64,000 nucleotides of DNA from assembly GCF_029868855.1 (NCBI RefSeq), contig NZ_JARWOV010000209.1, forward strand, positions 1-64,000, in the 5' to 3' direction. Positions 42,684-51,530 of the stretch are shown here, one piece after another; position 1 is the first letter of the stretch; every line of letters starts with the position of its first letter. The stretch is from Nocardia carnea (GTDB taxonomy: Bacteria > Actinomycetota > Actinomycetes > Mycobacteriales > Mycobacteriaceae). Under the pieces are notes generated by a model that searched no databases, was not told where the DNA came from, and worked only from the letters and a program-made list of their open reading frames with translations. A program made the translations under genes and the position numbers.

Positions 42684-44153
42684 TCACCGGAGTTCGCCGA
42701 TGACGAGGTGTTTGACTTCTTGGAAGGCCCGGATACCGTCCGGGCCGCGTTCGCGGCCGAGCCCGCTCTGCTTGTAGCCGCCACTCGGGGCGTAGGCGCT
42801 GAACAGCGTCGTGTTGACATTGACGGCGCCGGTGCGCAGCCGGCGCGCGACGGCCGTGGCGGCGGCCGGATCACTGCCGTACACCTGGCCGGACAGGCCG
42901 TACCGGCTGTCGTTGGCGATGCGGACCGCGTCGTCGATATCCCGGTAACCGAGGACCGACAGGATCGGGCCGAAGATCTCCTCCTGCGCGGCCGGGTTGC
43001 CGTTGTCGGGAACATCGAGCACGGTCGGTTCGAAGTAGTAACCGCGGGGGAAGCCGCTGGGCCGGCCGCCGCCCTGGACGACGGTCGCACCCTTGTCGAC
43101 CGCGCGTTCGACGATCTCTTCGCATCGCTGCCGTTGCGCGGCACTGATCAGCGGGCCGATCGTGGTCGACGGATCGGCCGGTGCGCCGACGACGAGACCG
43201 GCATAGGTCCGGGAGACCAGCTCGAGGACTTCGTCTTTGTGCTCCCGGGGGACGAGCATCCGGGTCGCGGCGACACAGGCCTGCCCGGCGGTACCGCCGA
43301 TCACGGCGGCGGCGCCGGTCGCGACCTTGCCGATGGCGTCGTCGAGATAGATCTGCGCCGATTTACCGCCGAGTTCGAGCGCGACCCGTTTGAGGGTGGG
43401 TGCCGCCTGCGCCATGATGTGCCGCCCGACCGCGGTCGATCCGGTGAACGACACCATATCCACCGCGGGGTGCGCGGTGAGCAATTCCGCACCGGCAGAA
43501 CCGGACTCGACCACAACACTGAGCACACCGCGGGGGAGTCCGGCGGCTTCGGCGGCCGCGCCGAAGACGAGCGAGGAGATCGGGGTGAGCGGACTCGGGC
43601 GCAGGATCACCGAGTTACCCGCCATGAGCGCGGGAACGAGCTTCTGCAGCGCCATGATGAGCGCCGCGTTGTACGGCGTGATCGCCGCGACGACGCCCAC
43701 CGGCTCATATCTGCGGAGACTGAGTGCCACGCGCCCACGGATCAGTTCCCCGACCGGCACCGGATTGGGTTCCTCGTGCGATAGGGACAGGTAGAGGTCG
43801 ATCATGCCGCGGGCCATGGCCAGCCCCGAAAGGAACTGGGAGCGTTCGGCGAACATCCGTGGCTGCCCCGCCTCGCCGATCATGGTCGCCACCAGCGGTT
43901 CCCGCATCGTCTCGAGATGGGACAAGAGCGCACGCAGCACCGCGGCCCGGTCCTCGGCCGGTGTATCGGCCCACACACCGCTGTCGAAGGCGCGCCGCGC
44001 TTCGAGTATTGCGCGTTCGATCTCGGGCAGTGGTGTGGCCGGGATCTCGGCGAGGCGGGACTCGTCGGCGGGGTTCTCGACGGTGATGGTGTCGACGCCG
44101 GTCACCCAGTCGCCGGCGATGTACGAGCGGTGGTCCGGGAGAATATTTTCCAT
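42684..44153 (-). CDS. Aldehyde dehydrogenase
   Basis: 489 residues. Catalytic base LELGGKSAQ (Glu about 260), nucleophile GQACVAATR (Cys about 293), oxyanion asparagine in TPYNAAL, and C-terminal GGYKQSGLGRERG. ATG 44153 has GGAG upstream; the longer frame is spurious. Probably oxidises the aldehyde formed by the P450/SDR steps to the acid that is then activated with CoA. Confidence 0.95.
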   Translation of the reverse strand: MENILPDHRSYIAGDWVTGVDTITVENPADESRLAEIPATPLPEIERAILEARRAFDSGVWADTPAEDRAAVLRALLSHLETMREPLVATMIGEAGQPRMFAERSQFLSGLAMARGMIDLYLSLSHEEPNPVPVGELIRGRVALSLRRYEPVGVVAAITPYNAALIMALQKLVPALMAGNSVILRPSPLTPISSLVFGAAAEAAGLPRGVLSVVVESGSAGAELLTAHPAVDMVSFTGSTAVGRHIMAQAAPTLKRVALELGGKSAQIYLDDAIGKVATGAAAVIGGTAGQACVAATRMLVPREHKDEVLELVSRTYAGLVVGAPADPSTTIGPLISAAQRQRCEEIVERAVDKGATVVQGGGRPSGFPRGYYFEPTVLDVPDNGNPAAQEEIFGPILSVLGYRDIDDAVRIANDSRYGLSGQVYGSDPAAATAVARRLRTGAVNVNTTLFSAYAPSGGYKQSGLGRERGPDGIRAFQEVKHLVIGELR

Positions 44154-44200
44154 GTGTCGGGCTCCTGTAGCCGCGCTGCGGCGTATGGTCTCGGGGCGAT

Positions 44201-45403
44201 TCAGCCGGGTTCGGTGGTGTAGGCGACCACGCCGCCGTAATGGGGCGAGGATTGACAGGCCAGGGCGGTGGTCACACCGGTCCGTGTGCGGTCGCCGGCG
44301 CGACCGGCCAATTGCAGGTAGCACTCGAGCATCTGCGGTATGCCGTGCATGCGCCCGTTACCCAGAGCTCCGCCCCCCGACAGCGCCGGTAGGCGCCCGG
44401 GTATATCGCTGTCGATACCGCCGTCGCGGACGAAACTGTGTGCTTCTCCGCGCGGGCAGAAGCCCAGCGCTTCGAGCCAGAAATACACGAACGGCGAGAA
44501 CCCGTCGTAGAGCTGAGGTAGATCGACGGTGGCGGGGTGTAAGCCCGTCGCATCCCGGAGACGCCGGGCCACGACCTCGCCCCCGGCCATGATGTCGTCG
44601 AGCGGCCAGTGCAGCGCCACCCGGTGCGGCGGAGGTGGGCTCTGTGTGTAACCCGCCACGTACACGGGCCGGTGCGGAAGGTCGCGGGCCCGCTCGGCGG
44701 AGGTGAGAACGAACGCGGCGGCTCCGTCCACCGGTAGATCGCAATCGAAGCGGCGGACCGGGTCGCTGACCATCGGCGCGGCCAGGTATTCCGCTGTGGT
44801 GAGCGGTTTTCCGTACCAGTGCGACCACGGAATCCGCGCGCCGTTCTTCCGGGCCTCGACCACCACCGCGGCGAGCGTGGCGGGATCGGCCCGGTACCGG
44901 TTCAGGTACTCCCGATAAGGGAAGGCGATCATCGGCAGCGGGCCCCCGAAACCCTGCGGGGCCGTCCACTGCTGTGCGCCTTCGGCTGCTGTCATCGGAT
45001 TGTCGTGATAGCCACCGGACGGGTTGTGCAGGGCGCGGTGCACGACGATGTAATCAGCGGCACCGGCGACGATCGCGTTCACCGCCAGCGCTATCGCACC
45101 GGGAACCTGGCCGATACCGCTGAACCCGGCGATATATCGGGGCGAACCGCCCATCCGCGCCGCCAGCCAATCCGCCGAGACCGTACTCACACCGTCGGTG
45201 ACGCGGTGCCCGCCGGCGGTGGGGAACAGAGCCGAGGTGACGAACCCGTCGATCTGCTCGGGCCGCAACCCGGCGTCCGCGACGGCCGCTCGCGCCACCT
45301 CGACGGTGAGGGCACCCAGCGGACGCTCGCTGTGCCGGCGGATGCTGCTGTGGGCGTATCCGACGACAGCGACCTGCCCGCGCCCGTGGAACCGGCCGGT
45401 CAC
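44201..45403 (-). CDS. Thiolase-like/lipid-transfer protein (non-condensing thiolase type)
   Basis: 400 residues. Thiolase-fold landmarks without the full catalytic set: VAVVGYAHSSIRRH at the start, DGFVTSALF, SGIGQVPGAIALAVNAIVAGAADYIVVHRA, VDGAAAFVLTS and ALGNGRMHG in place of the classic GHPxGxSG. The usual nucleophilic cysteine region reads SGIGQ, so no condensing cysteine is seen. The family (SCP2/Ltp2-like, DitF) pairs with OB-fold DUF35 proteins in steroid side-chain aldol cleavage; the DUF35 protein is the next gene upstream, coupled by GTGA. A retro-aldolase role is therefore a good guess. Confidence 0.85.
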   Translation of the reverse strand: MTGRFHGRGQVAVVGYAHSSIRRHSERPLGALTVEVARAAVADAGLRPEQIDGFVTSALFPTAGGHRVTDGVSTVSADWLAARMGGSPRYIAGFSGIGQVPGAIALAVNAIVAGAADYIVVHRALHNPSGGYHDNPMTAAEGAQQWTAPQGFGGPLPMIAFPYREYLNRYRADPATLAAVVVEARKNGARIPWSHWYGKPLTTAEYLAAPMVSDPVRRFDCDLPVDGAAAFVLTSAERARDLPHRPVYVAGYTQSPPPPHRVALHWPLDDIMAGGEVVARRLRDATGLHPATVDLPQLYDGFSPFVYFWLEALGFCPRGEAHSFVRDGGIDSDIPGRLPALSGGGALGNGRMHGIPQMLECYLQLAGRAGDRTRTGVTTALACQSSPHYGGVVAYTTEPG

Positions 45404-45834
45404 GACGATTCCCCGGAGGCCAGGGCGAATGCCGGGACGGCTGTTCCCGGTGCGATGTCCTCGAATGCCACCCGTACCGGAATGCCCTCGCGCAGTTCGC
45501 TGTCCGGGCCGTCGAGGAGCCGTCCGATCATTCGCAGTCCGGGCTGTTCGGCCAGTTCGACATCGACCAGCAGATAGGGCACGTCGCGAGCGAAGCCGAG
45601 TAAGGAGGCGCGGTGGATCACCGTCCAGGACCGGACGACGCCCAGACCGCTGACCGGCTCGAAACGGAAGCCGGGATCTGTTGTGCCACAGTGCGAACAA
45701 ATCGTGCCCGGCGGCATCTCGAATCGGTCGCAGCCGCCACAGCGGGCGATCGCGAGCTCATGCCGTGCCGCCGCGGCCCAGTACGGAGCCGCGTGCGCAT
45801 CGGGAACAGGGCGCGGGCGGGCCGGCGTCGTCAC
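45400..45834 (-). CDS. OB-fold DUF35 protein with zinc ribbon
   Basis: 144 residues. Rubredoxin-like zinc ribbon CGGCDRF...CSHCGTTD (two CxxC pairs) followed by an OB-fold (WTVIHRASLLGFARDVPYLL). The typical obligate partner of thiolase-like aldolases (Ltp2-DUF35) and of SCP2-type enzymes. GTGA overlaps at both ends couple it to the CoA transferase upstream and the thiolase-like gene downstream. Confidence 0.92.
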   Translation of the reverse strand: MTTPARPRPVPDAHAAPYWAAAARHELAIARCGGCDRFEMPPGTICSHCGTTDPGFRFEPVSGLGVVRSWTVIHRASLLGFARDVPYLLVDVELAEQPGLRMIGRLLDGPDSELREGIPVRVAFEDIAPGTAVPAFALASGESS

Positions 45835-47042
45835 GGGACCACCCCGGCATCCTGGAGTTCGGCGATATCGCTCCAGGAGTAACCCAGCTCCAGCAGCAGG
45901 GCCTCGGTGTGCTCGCCGTGTTCGGGCGCCCGCCGCAGGACCGGTGGCCGCTCGTCGAATTGCACCGGCCCGGTCGGGAGCCGGTACGCCGGACCGTTTT
46001 CGGGTTCGACGCCGCCGAGATAATCGTTGGCCAGCACCTGTGGGTCCTCGAGGAGTTCGCCGATGGATTGCACCGGGGCCCACGGTGCGTCCAGCCGGGA
46101 CAGCAATTGCTTCCACTCGTCGAATGTGCGGCGCGCGAATTCCGTGTCGAGTTCGGCCACACATTCCGCGCGGTGCGCCGCCCGCGCCGCCATATCGGCG
46201 AAGCGTGGATCACTCCGCAGATCGGCGCGCTGCACAAGATCGCAGAACGGTGCCCAATACCGGTCGGCCTGGAGAAAGACCAGTTGGATATGCCGGCCGT
46301 CCTTGGTGCGATACGCGCCGACCAGGGGATTGGCCGAACCGCCGCGCCCGGAAACCGCAACCGGGGAGTTGCCCGCCAAAGCCGCGAGTACATCGGAGGA
46401 CAGCATCCACATCGCGGTCGCGAGCAGCGAGACATCGACGACCGAACCGCGTCCGGTGCGTTCCCGTCGCAGCAGTGCGGCAGCCATCGCGAACCCGAGC
46501 GCCATCGCGCCGTTACGGTCACCCATCGCGCCGCGCTGGCTGATCGGATAGTCGCGGTCGCCCGGGGTCAGGACGTAGGCGGGACCGCCCTGAGCCCAGA
46601 ACGCCGAGGAATCGTAACCCGGTTTATCGGCCTCCGGGCCGCGCACTCCGTAGCCGTGCCCGCGGGCATAGACCAGACGCGGGAACCGCTGCGTGAGTTG
46701 TCCGGCATCGAGTCCCAGGCGGCGTAACGCCGCGGGCCGGAAATTCGTCAGGAAGACATCGGCCGTCGCGAGTAGTTCGTCCAGCAACTTCCGGCCCCGC
46801 TCGGTCCGCAGATCCAGCGACACCGAACGTTTCCCTCGATTGGCCAGGGCCACCGACAGATTCACCCCGCCGCTGTCGGAGCCGATGCCCTGCGTGGCGA
46901 GGTTGCGGTAGGGGTCGCCGTCGGGGCGTTCGACCCGGATGACATCCGCGCCCCAGTCCGCCAGCAGCGCGCCGGCCACCGGGACGAAGACCCACTGCGC
47001 GAGCTCCACGACGCGGATCCCGCTGAACGCGTCATTGTCCAT
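45831..47042 (-). CDS. CoA transferase, CaiB/BaiF family (family III)
   Basis: 403 residues. VVELAQWVFVPVAGALLADWGADVIRVE start typical of the family; catalytic aspartate in AMGDRNGAMALG (about residue 174), and DVSLLATAMW. Moves CoA between carboxylic acids. GGAGG lies just upstream of ATG 47042. First gene of the row, so the operators at 47057-47094 control it. Confidence 0.94.
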   Translation of the reverse strand: MDNDAFSGIRVVELAQWVFVPVAGALLADWGADVIRVERPDGDPYRNLATQGIGSDSGGVNLSVALANRGKRSVSLDLRTERGRKLLDELLATADVFLTNFRPAALRRLGLDAGQLTQRFPRLVYARGHGYGVRGPEADKPGYDSSAFWAQGGPAYVLTPGDRDYPISQRGAMGDRNGAMALGFAMAAALLRRERTGRGSVVDVSLLATAMWMLSSDVLAALAGNSPVAVSGRGGSANPLVGAYRTKDGRHIQLVFLQADRYWAPFCDLVQRADLRSDPRFADMAARAAHRAECVAELDTEFARRTFDEWKQLLSRLDAPWAPVQSIGELLEDPQVLANDYLGGVEPENGPAYRLPTGPVQFDERPPVLRRAPEHGEHTEALLLELGYSWSDIAELQDAGVVP

Positions 47043-47056
47043 CGTTACCTCCGCGT

Positions 47057-47073
47057 GTAGAACTGCAATCTAC
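47057..47073. promoter_or_regulatory. Degenerate operator copy GTAGA-N7-TCTAC
   Basis: GTAGAACTGCAATCTAC keeps the outer arms of the 10458 site but not the core. Together with the next site it gives a tandem arrangement as in front of the ABC importer (start-to-start distance 25 here, 46 there). Confidence 0.45.
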
Positions 47074-47081
47074 CTGATTGT

Positions 47082-47094
47082 AGAATCATATTCT
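47082..47094. promoter_or_regulatory. Operator AGAAT-CAT-ATTCT before the catabolic row
   Basis: Perfect 5-3-5 palindrome, 40 bases before the CoA transferase start. On the minus strand it runs straight into TACAAT, a good -10 box, so repressor binding would occlude the promoter of the twelve-gene row. Confidence 0.7.
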
Positions 47095-47563
47095 CGTTTG
47101 CGGACGATAATTATGGCGCTATGAAGAAATGCCGTTCTGTGTGGGATGGGACGAAAATATTTACGGTGCACTCGCCTGGGTGGCGCTTGTTGTATCGCCG
47201 GAAGCCGGTTTTACGGTGTCGCCCTCATGGAGGGCTCGATGACCGCCCGGCGAATCACAGTGCCTGCGCGACCGCGGGCGTCATCCGGACGCGCGGCACC
47301 CGCGTTCCGGTTGCTGCGCGCGCCGGTCCACGGCCGAGTGCGAGGAATGCTCAGCACTGATCGACGACCGGGCGGGGTTTCTCCGGGGCCACGGTCGCGT
47401 TGTCACCGCCGTCGCGCAGGACGGCCTGCACTGCCTCCGCGGCGACCGCACGGTAGGAACGGCGCGGCCGAAACTGCTCCACCGTCACCCGCGGGCGTAC
47501 CCGGGTTGTATCCCGGGGCGGAACACTGTGTCCACGTGCTCGGCCCGGCTTTCGCCGGGGGTC

Positions 47564-48427
47564 TCAGGGAGCAAGTGATCGGATGGATTCGGTCACCGAG
47601 GCCAGTGCCATCAGGCGGACTGTATCGATATCGGCCCCGACCTCGCCGGTCGCCACCGCGATGAACCCGTCCCCGTCGAACCGGGTGTGCGGGGGCGTCA
47701 GCGCTCGTGCCAATCCGTCGTGGGCGCCCTGCGCGGCGATATGACAGCCCATTTTGTCGAGCCGGGCATTGGTCACGACCACACCGATGGTGGTGTGCGT
47801 ACGGGATTCGGCGAACTCGAAAGGTCGAGCCAGCACGGCCACCGCGTCCAGCGAGATATCGGAGGTCCCGTCGTCGATATCGCCGAAGGCGTTGACGACG
47901 CACAACGCGCCGACCACGAGATCACCCAGTTGCCTTTGGGCATAGGCGATTCCGCCGGGACGGCGCTGCTCCGGTCCGCGCCAATGGGCGGTGTAGGCGC
48001 CGGTTCCGGCACCGATCCGGCCATGGGTCACCTGTTCACCCGTGCTCGCCCGCGCCGCCGCGTAACCGTGTTCGGCCGTCGGACGGGCGGTGCGGTCACC
48101 GGCCCCGAGATCGAACAGGGCCAGCGTGGGGACAATGGGTACTCGGCCGCCCGGAGTCATCACTCCGCGGCCCTCCTCCTCCAGGTACCGCATCACCCCG
48201 TCGGCCGCGGCGAGTCCGAAAGCCGAACCGCCGGTGAGCAGGACGGCATCGACCGACGACAACGTCTTGTCCGGGGCGAGGGCATCGAGTTCCCGGCTGG
48301 CGGGCGCGCCGCCGCGCACTTCGGCCGAGCCGACGGTGCCTTCCGGAAAAATGAGGACGGTGCACCCGGTCTCGCCCTCGGTATCGGACCAATGTCCGAG
48401 ACGAACGCCGGCAATTCCGATCGCCAT
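47564..48427 (-). CDS. P1-family (DmpA/S58) peptidase
   Basis: 287 residues. GIAGVRLGHWSDTEGETGCTV start and VLLTGGSAFGLAAADGVMRYLEE, both family hallmarks; the cleavage/active-site region reads GALCVVNAFGDI where most members have GALVVVNAVGDV. ATG 48427 has GAGGTG upstream. The fold self-cleaves in true DmpA aminopeptidases; whether this one is active is uncertain. Stands alone. Confidence 0.88.
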   Translation of the reverse strand: MAIGIAGVRLGHWSDTEGETGCTVLIFPEGTVGSAEVRGGAPASRELDALAPDKTLSSVDAVLLTGGSAFGLAAADGVMRYLEEEGRGVMTPGGRVPIVPTLALFDLGAGDRTARPTAEHGYAAARASTGEQVTHGRIGAGTGAYTAHWRGPEQRRPGGIAYAQRQLGDLVVGALCVVNAFGDIDDGTSDISLDAVAVLARPFEFAESRTHTTIGVVVTNARLDKMGCHIAAQGAHDGLARALTPPHTRFDGDGFIAVATGEVGADIDTVRLMALASVTESIRSLAP

Positions 48428-48762
48428 ATCAGCACCTCGAGTCGTCCGGGATCGATATCCGTCCACCGGCCGCCATTATGGCTCAACGCCTGTCGACGCG
48501 GCGCGGCAGCCCGAGCGGGTTGCGGTGCTGCGCTCACCGATCTACATCACCACCGCACGATGCGGTCTGCCGGATCCGGCAGACCCAGCGGGGTCGCTAC
48601 CGGATTCTGTCCGGCGTGGGACAGTGCTTCGCTGCTCCGCCTTTCACCGGCTGATCACCTGCGGGGAAAACGAAACCCCGGCACCGACCTCGCCGCATTC
48701 GGGTACGCCACCGCGGGCTCGAATGCGTTCCGAGATCATCACAGTCCGGCGGCCGCTGCGGT
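48428..48762. other. Intergenic region with a perfect 22-bp palindrome
   Basis: 335 bases between the peptidase and DUF427 genes. It contains an 11+11 perfect palindrome at 48564-48585 (listed separately). No gene or RNA seen. Confidence 0.5.
48564..48585. repeat. Perfect 22-bp palindrome GGTCTGCCGGA/TCCGGCAGACC
   Basis: Eleven pairs with no spacer. Lies 178 bases after the DUF427 stop and 137 before the peptidase ATG. With no loop it is an operator rather than a hairpin terminator, but a four-base-loop stem would also be stable. Confidence 0.5.
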
Positions 48763-49056
48763 TCAACGGTCGACGATCTCGACCGAATTCCGGTAGAAGG
48801 CGACGTAGTTCTCGATCTCGGCCGCCCGCGATTTCGGTGCGGGGTAGTACCAGGCGGCGTCGACCAGGGGCTCCGCGTCCCCCACTTTCACTGTGTAGTA
48901 ACTCGCTCGGCCCTTCCACGGGCAGGTCGTATGAGTTTCGGTCGGTTCGAAATACTCCTTATGCAGCGAGCCGGGCGGAAAGTAATGATTACCCTCGACA
49001 ACGATGGTGTCGTCACTGGACGCGACCGTGACACCGTTCACCACTGCTTTGGTCAT
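48763..49056 (-). CDS. DUF427-domain protein
   Basis: 97 residues from ATG 49056 (GGAG 5-6 bases upstream; an ATG ten codons earlier is unlikely). Core HTTCPWKGRASYYTVKVGD and DAAWYYPAPK are the signature of the DUF427 beta-tent proteins. Function not established for the family. Confidence 0.9.
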   Translation of the reverse strand: MTKAVVNGVTVASSDDTIVVEGNHYFPPGSLHKEYFEPTETHTTCPWKGRASYYTVKVGDAEPLVDAAWYYPAPKSRAAEIENYVAFYRNSVEIVDR

Positions 49057-49082
49057 ATCTCCATTCTGCGTCGGCGGCGGCG

Positions 49083-49373
49083 TCAATCGTGCGACGTCCG
49101 GAACCTCGCGATCACTTCCTGGACCTGCTCCTCATCTCCCTCGTGCGAATCCAGCCGCTCAACGGCCTGCAGCACGTCCCCGAGCTTGGACATCTGCCGT
49201 TCGACCTGCTCCCGGTAGGTGGCGATCGCGCTCAGGATCTCGTCGACCTCGGTCGCCACGTCGGCGGCACCCAGCTCGGCGAGCCGGTCGCGGACCGCGG
49301 TCAGGTCTCCGCTGTGGGCGAGGAGTTCGTCGGGTTGCCGGCTGTACAGGTGGTTGTAGTGTCCGCCGCTCAT
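49083..49373 (-). CDS. Small coiled-coil protein of unknown function
   Basis: 96 residues. N-terminal SGGHYNHLY resembles a short motif shared by small proteins of phage and plasmid origin; the rest is helical and acidic with heptad-like leucines (AVRDRLAELGAADVATEVDEIL). Ends FRTSHD. No function assigned. It lies 26 bases upstream of the DUF427 gene on the same strand. Confidence 0.65.
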   Translation of the reverse strand: MSGGHYNHLYSRQPDELLAHSGDLTAVRDRLAELGAADVATEVDEILSAIATYREQVERQMSKLGDVLQAVERLDSHEGDEEQVQEVIARFRTSHD

Positions 49374-49545
49374 GTTCCCTCCTCGGGTCTCCGTTCAGCC
49401 CCGGTATTCCCAGCATTCCGGCCGCCAACCGGCGACATGTTCTGTGCGGTGGTCCGGGCGAACCGTTCAGGATCCGCGAGCACCCGGGTGACGTGCCGAA
49501 TGATGTCACGGCGTTTGCCCTCGAACGATGCCGGCCAGAATCAGG

Positions 49546-50178
49546 TCAGTGGCCGCGGGCGATCCATTCGGCGAGGTGGGGGGCTTCGGTGCCGATGGTG
49601 GTGCCGTCGCCGTGGCCGGTGTAGACGCGGGTGTGTTCGGGGAGGGTGAGCAGGCGGTCGCGGATGGAGCCGATGATGGTGGGGAAATCGGAGAAGGAGC
49701 GGCCTGTGGCTCCCGGTCCTCCGGCGAACAGGGTGTCGCCGGAGAACAGGGCGGCGGCTTCGGGGACGTGCAGGCATACCGATCCGGGTGAATGACCGGG
49801 GGCGTGGATGATGTGCAGTTCGGTGCCCGCGACGGCGATGCGCTGGGTGTCGGTGAGTGGCCAGTATTTCTGGCCTGGATGGGTTTGCTGCCAGAGGGGG
49901 TCGTCGCCGGGGTGGACCAGAACCGGTGCGCAGGTGTTCTCGCCGAGTTGCGGGGCGAAGGTGATGTGATCGTTGTGGGCGTGGGTGCAGACGACGGCGA
50001 CGACATTGCGGTCGCCGATGGCTTCGAGGACGGGTCCGGCCTCGTGTGCGGCGTCGACCACGACGACCTCGTCGTCGTTGCCGACGACCCAGACGTTGTT
50101 GTCGACCTCCCAGCTTCCGCCGTCGAGTTCGAAGACTCCGGAGGTCACGACCTGCTCGATGCGGAGCCGCCCGGTCAC
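49546..50178 (-). CDS. MBL-fold hydrolase, partner of MscR
   Basis: 210 residues. Metal motif THAHNDH, second-site GHSPGS and FSGDTLF, C-terminal GHGDGTTIG: glyoxalase-II-like lactamase fold. Coupled by GTGA to the mycothiol-dependent formaldehyde dehydrogenase; the same pair is conserved in mycobacteria. It probably hydrolyses S-formylmycothiol or a related thioester, completing formaldehyde detoxification. Confidence 0.92.
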   Translation of the reverse strand: MTGRLRIEQVVTSGVFELDGGSWEVDNNVWVVGNDDEVVVVDAAHEAGPVLEAIGDRNVVAVVCTHAHNDHITFAPQLGENTCAPVLVHPGDDPLWQQTHPGQKYWPLTDTQRIAVAGTELHIIHAPGHSPGSVCLHVPEAAALFSGDTLFAGGPGATGRSFSDFPTIIGSIRDRLLTLPEHTRVYTGHGDGTTIGTEAPHLAEWIARGH

Positions 50179-51260
50179 AGTATGACCACCGAGCGCAGCA
50201 CGTTGCCTTCGTGCATGGTGTGGAATGCCTGCTCCACCTGGTCGAGGCCGATTCGTTCGGTGACGAACTTGTCCAGCGGCAGCCGGCCTTGCTGGTACAG
50301 GTCGATCAGCATGGGGAAGTCGCGTTCGGGCAGGCAGTCGCCGTACCAGGAGGATTTCAGTGCTCCGCCGCGGGAGAAGAAGTCGATCAGCGGTATGTCG
50401 AGGCGCATATCGGGGGTGGGTACGCCGACCAGGACGACGGTGCCGGCGAGGTCGCGGGCGTAGAAGGCCTGCCGCCAGGTCTCGGGGCGGCCGACGGCGT
50501 CGATGACGATATCGGCGCCGAATCCGCCCGTGAGTTCTTGTACGGCGGCGACGGTGTCGGTGGTGGTGGCGTCGACGGTGTGAGTGGCGCCCAGTTCGCG
50601 GGCCCAGGTGAGTTTCTTCTCGTCGCGGTCCACGGCGATGATCGTGGACGCTCCGGCCAGGCGGGCACCCACGATGGCGGCGTCACCGACACCGCCGCAA
50701 CCGATCACCGCGACCGAATCGCCCCGGCCGACGTTGCCGGTGTTCACCGCGGCGCCGAGCCCGGCCATCAGCCCGCAGCCGATCAGACCGGCCACGGCCG
50801 GATCGGCCGCGGGGTCGACCTTTGTGCATTGGCCCGCATGGACAAGGGTTTTCTCGGCGAAGGCGCCGATACCGAGTGCAGGTGTGAGTTCGGTGCCGTC
50901 GGTCAGGGTCATCTTCTGGGTCGCGTTGAAGGTGTCGAAACAGTACTGCGGCCGGCCCCGTTTGCAGGCACGGCAGCTACCGCAGACTGCCCGCCAGTTC
51001 AGCACCACGAAATCACCGACCGCGACGGCCTCGACTCCCTCGCCGACGCTGTCGACTGTGCCGGCCGCTTCGTGGCCGAGCAGGAACGGGAACTCGTCGT
51101 TGATGCCGCCCTCGCGGTAGGTGAGGTCGGTGTGGCACACCCCGCACGCGGCCACCGACACCACGACCTCTCCCGGGCCGGGGTCGGGAATGACGATATC
51201 GGTCAGTTCGACCGGTGCACCGGGCTTCCGGGCGATGACTCCGCGGACCTGCTGTGGCAT
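50175..51260 (-). CDS. mscR: S-(hydroxymethyl)mycothiol dehydrogenase / S-nitrosomycothiol reductase
   Basis: 361 residues, zinc-dependent medium-chain dehydrogenase. Catalytic zinc ligands in CGVCHTD and GHEAAG; structural zinc cysteines in [18 protein letters not shown] motif GCGGVG. Starts [19 protein letters not shown], characteristic of actinobacterial MscR (mycothiol-dependent formaldehyde dehydrogenase). Oxidises the formaldehyde-mycothiol adduct and reduces S-nitrosomycothiol. ATG 51260 has GGAGG about 10 bases upstream. Confidence 0.93.
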   Translation of the reverse strand: MPQQVRGVIARKPGAPVELTDIVIPDPGPGEVVVSVAACGVCHTDLTYREGGINDEFPFLLGHEAAGTVDSVGEGVEAVAVGDFVVLNWRAVCGSCRACKRGRPQYCFDTFNATQKMTLTDGTELTPALGIGAFAEKTLVHAGQCTKVDPAADPAVAGLIGCGLMAGLGAAVNTGNVGRGDSVAVIGCGGVGDAAIVGARLAGASTIIAVDRDEKKLTWARELGATHTVDATTTDTVAAVQELTGGFGADIVIDAVGRPETWRQAFYARDLAGTVVLVGVPTPDMRLDIPLIDFFSRGGALKSSWYGDCLPERDFPMLIDLYQQGRLPLDKFVTERIGLDQVEQAFHTMHEGNVLRSVVIL

Positions 51261-51374
51261 GTCGGGTTGATCCTCCGATGACGTCGAACGAGGGCAACCA
51301 TGCGCTGTATCGCATGGCGGATCGACGGTATCGGCAGGCGACCGTACGTGGACCTGGCCGGAAGGCGGGGAAAC

Positions 51375-51392
51375 CCTATCCTGTTGGATAGG
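51375..51392. promoter_or_regulatory. Palindrome CCTATCC-TGTT-GGATAGG
   Basis: A perfect 7-4-7 inverted repeat between mscR (start 51260) and the LuxR-type gene (start 51531). A good operator candidate for either gene; its regulator is not identifiable. Confidence 0.5.
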
Positions 51393-51530
51393 TCTGTCTC
51401 GTACGCGGCGGTTGCTCCCCGAGGAGTTCATCCACGTCTCGATACCGAGTGCGGTACACCGTCCGCGGGTACGCAGAGCCGCGGACCGAAGTTCACCGGC
51501 CTCGAAACCTCTGGCGGTTCTACAGTGAGG

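Larger units (their letters stand above)
47043..47563. other. Promoter region of the catabolic row; otherwise no gene seen
   Basis: 520 bases between the peptidase stop and the CoA transferase start. The operator pair sits in the 55 bases nearest the CoA transferase. The rest is GC-rich with no credible protein; an AT-rich stretch (GACGAAAATATTTACGG) near 47150 may hold a second promoter. No hairpin that I could confirm. Confidence 0.5.

Noticed and set aside
41544-43784. 746-codon plus-strand frame opposite the amidohydrolase and ALDH genes
   Set aside because: Shadow frame produced by high GC; the minus-strand genes are certain.
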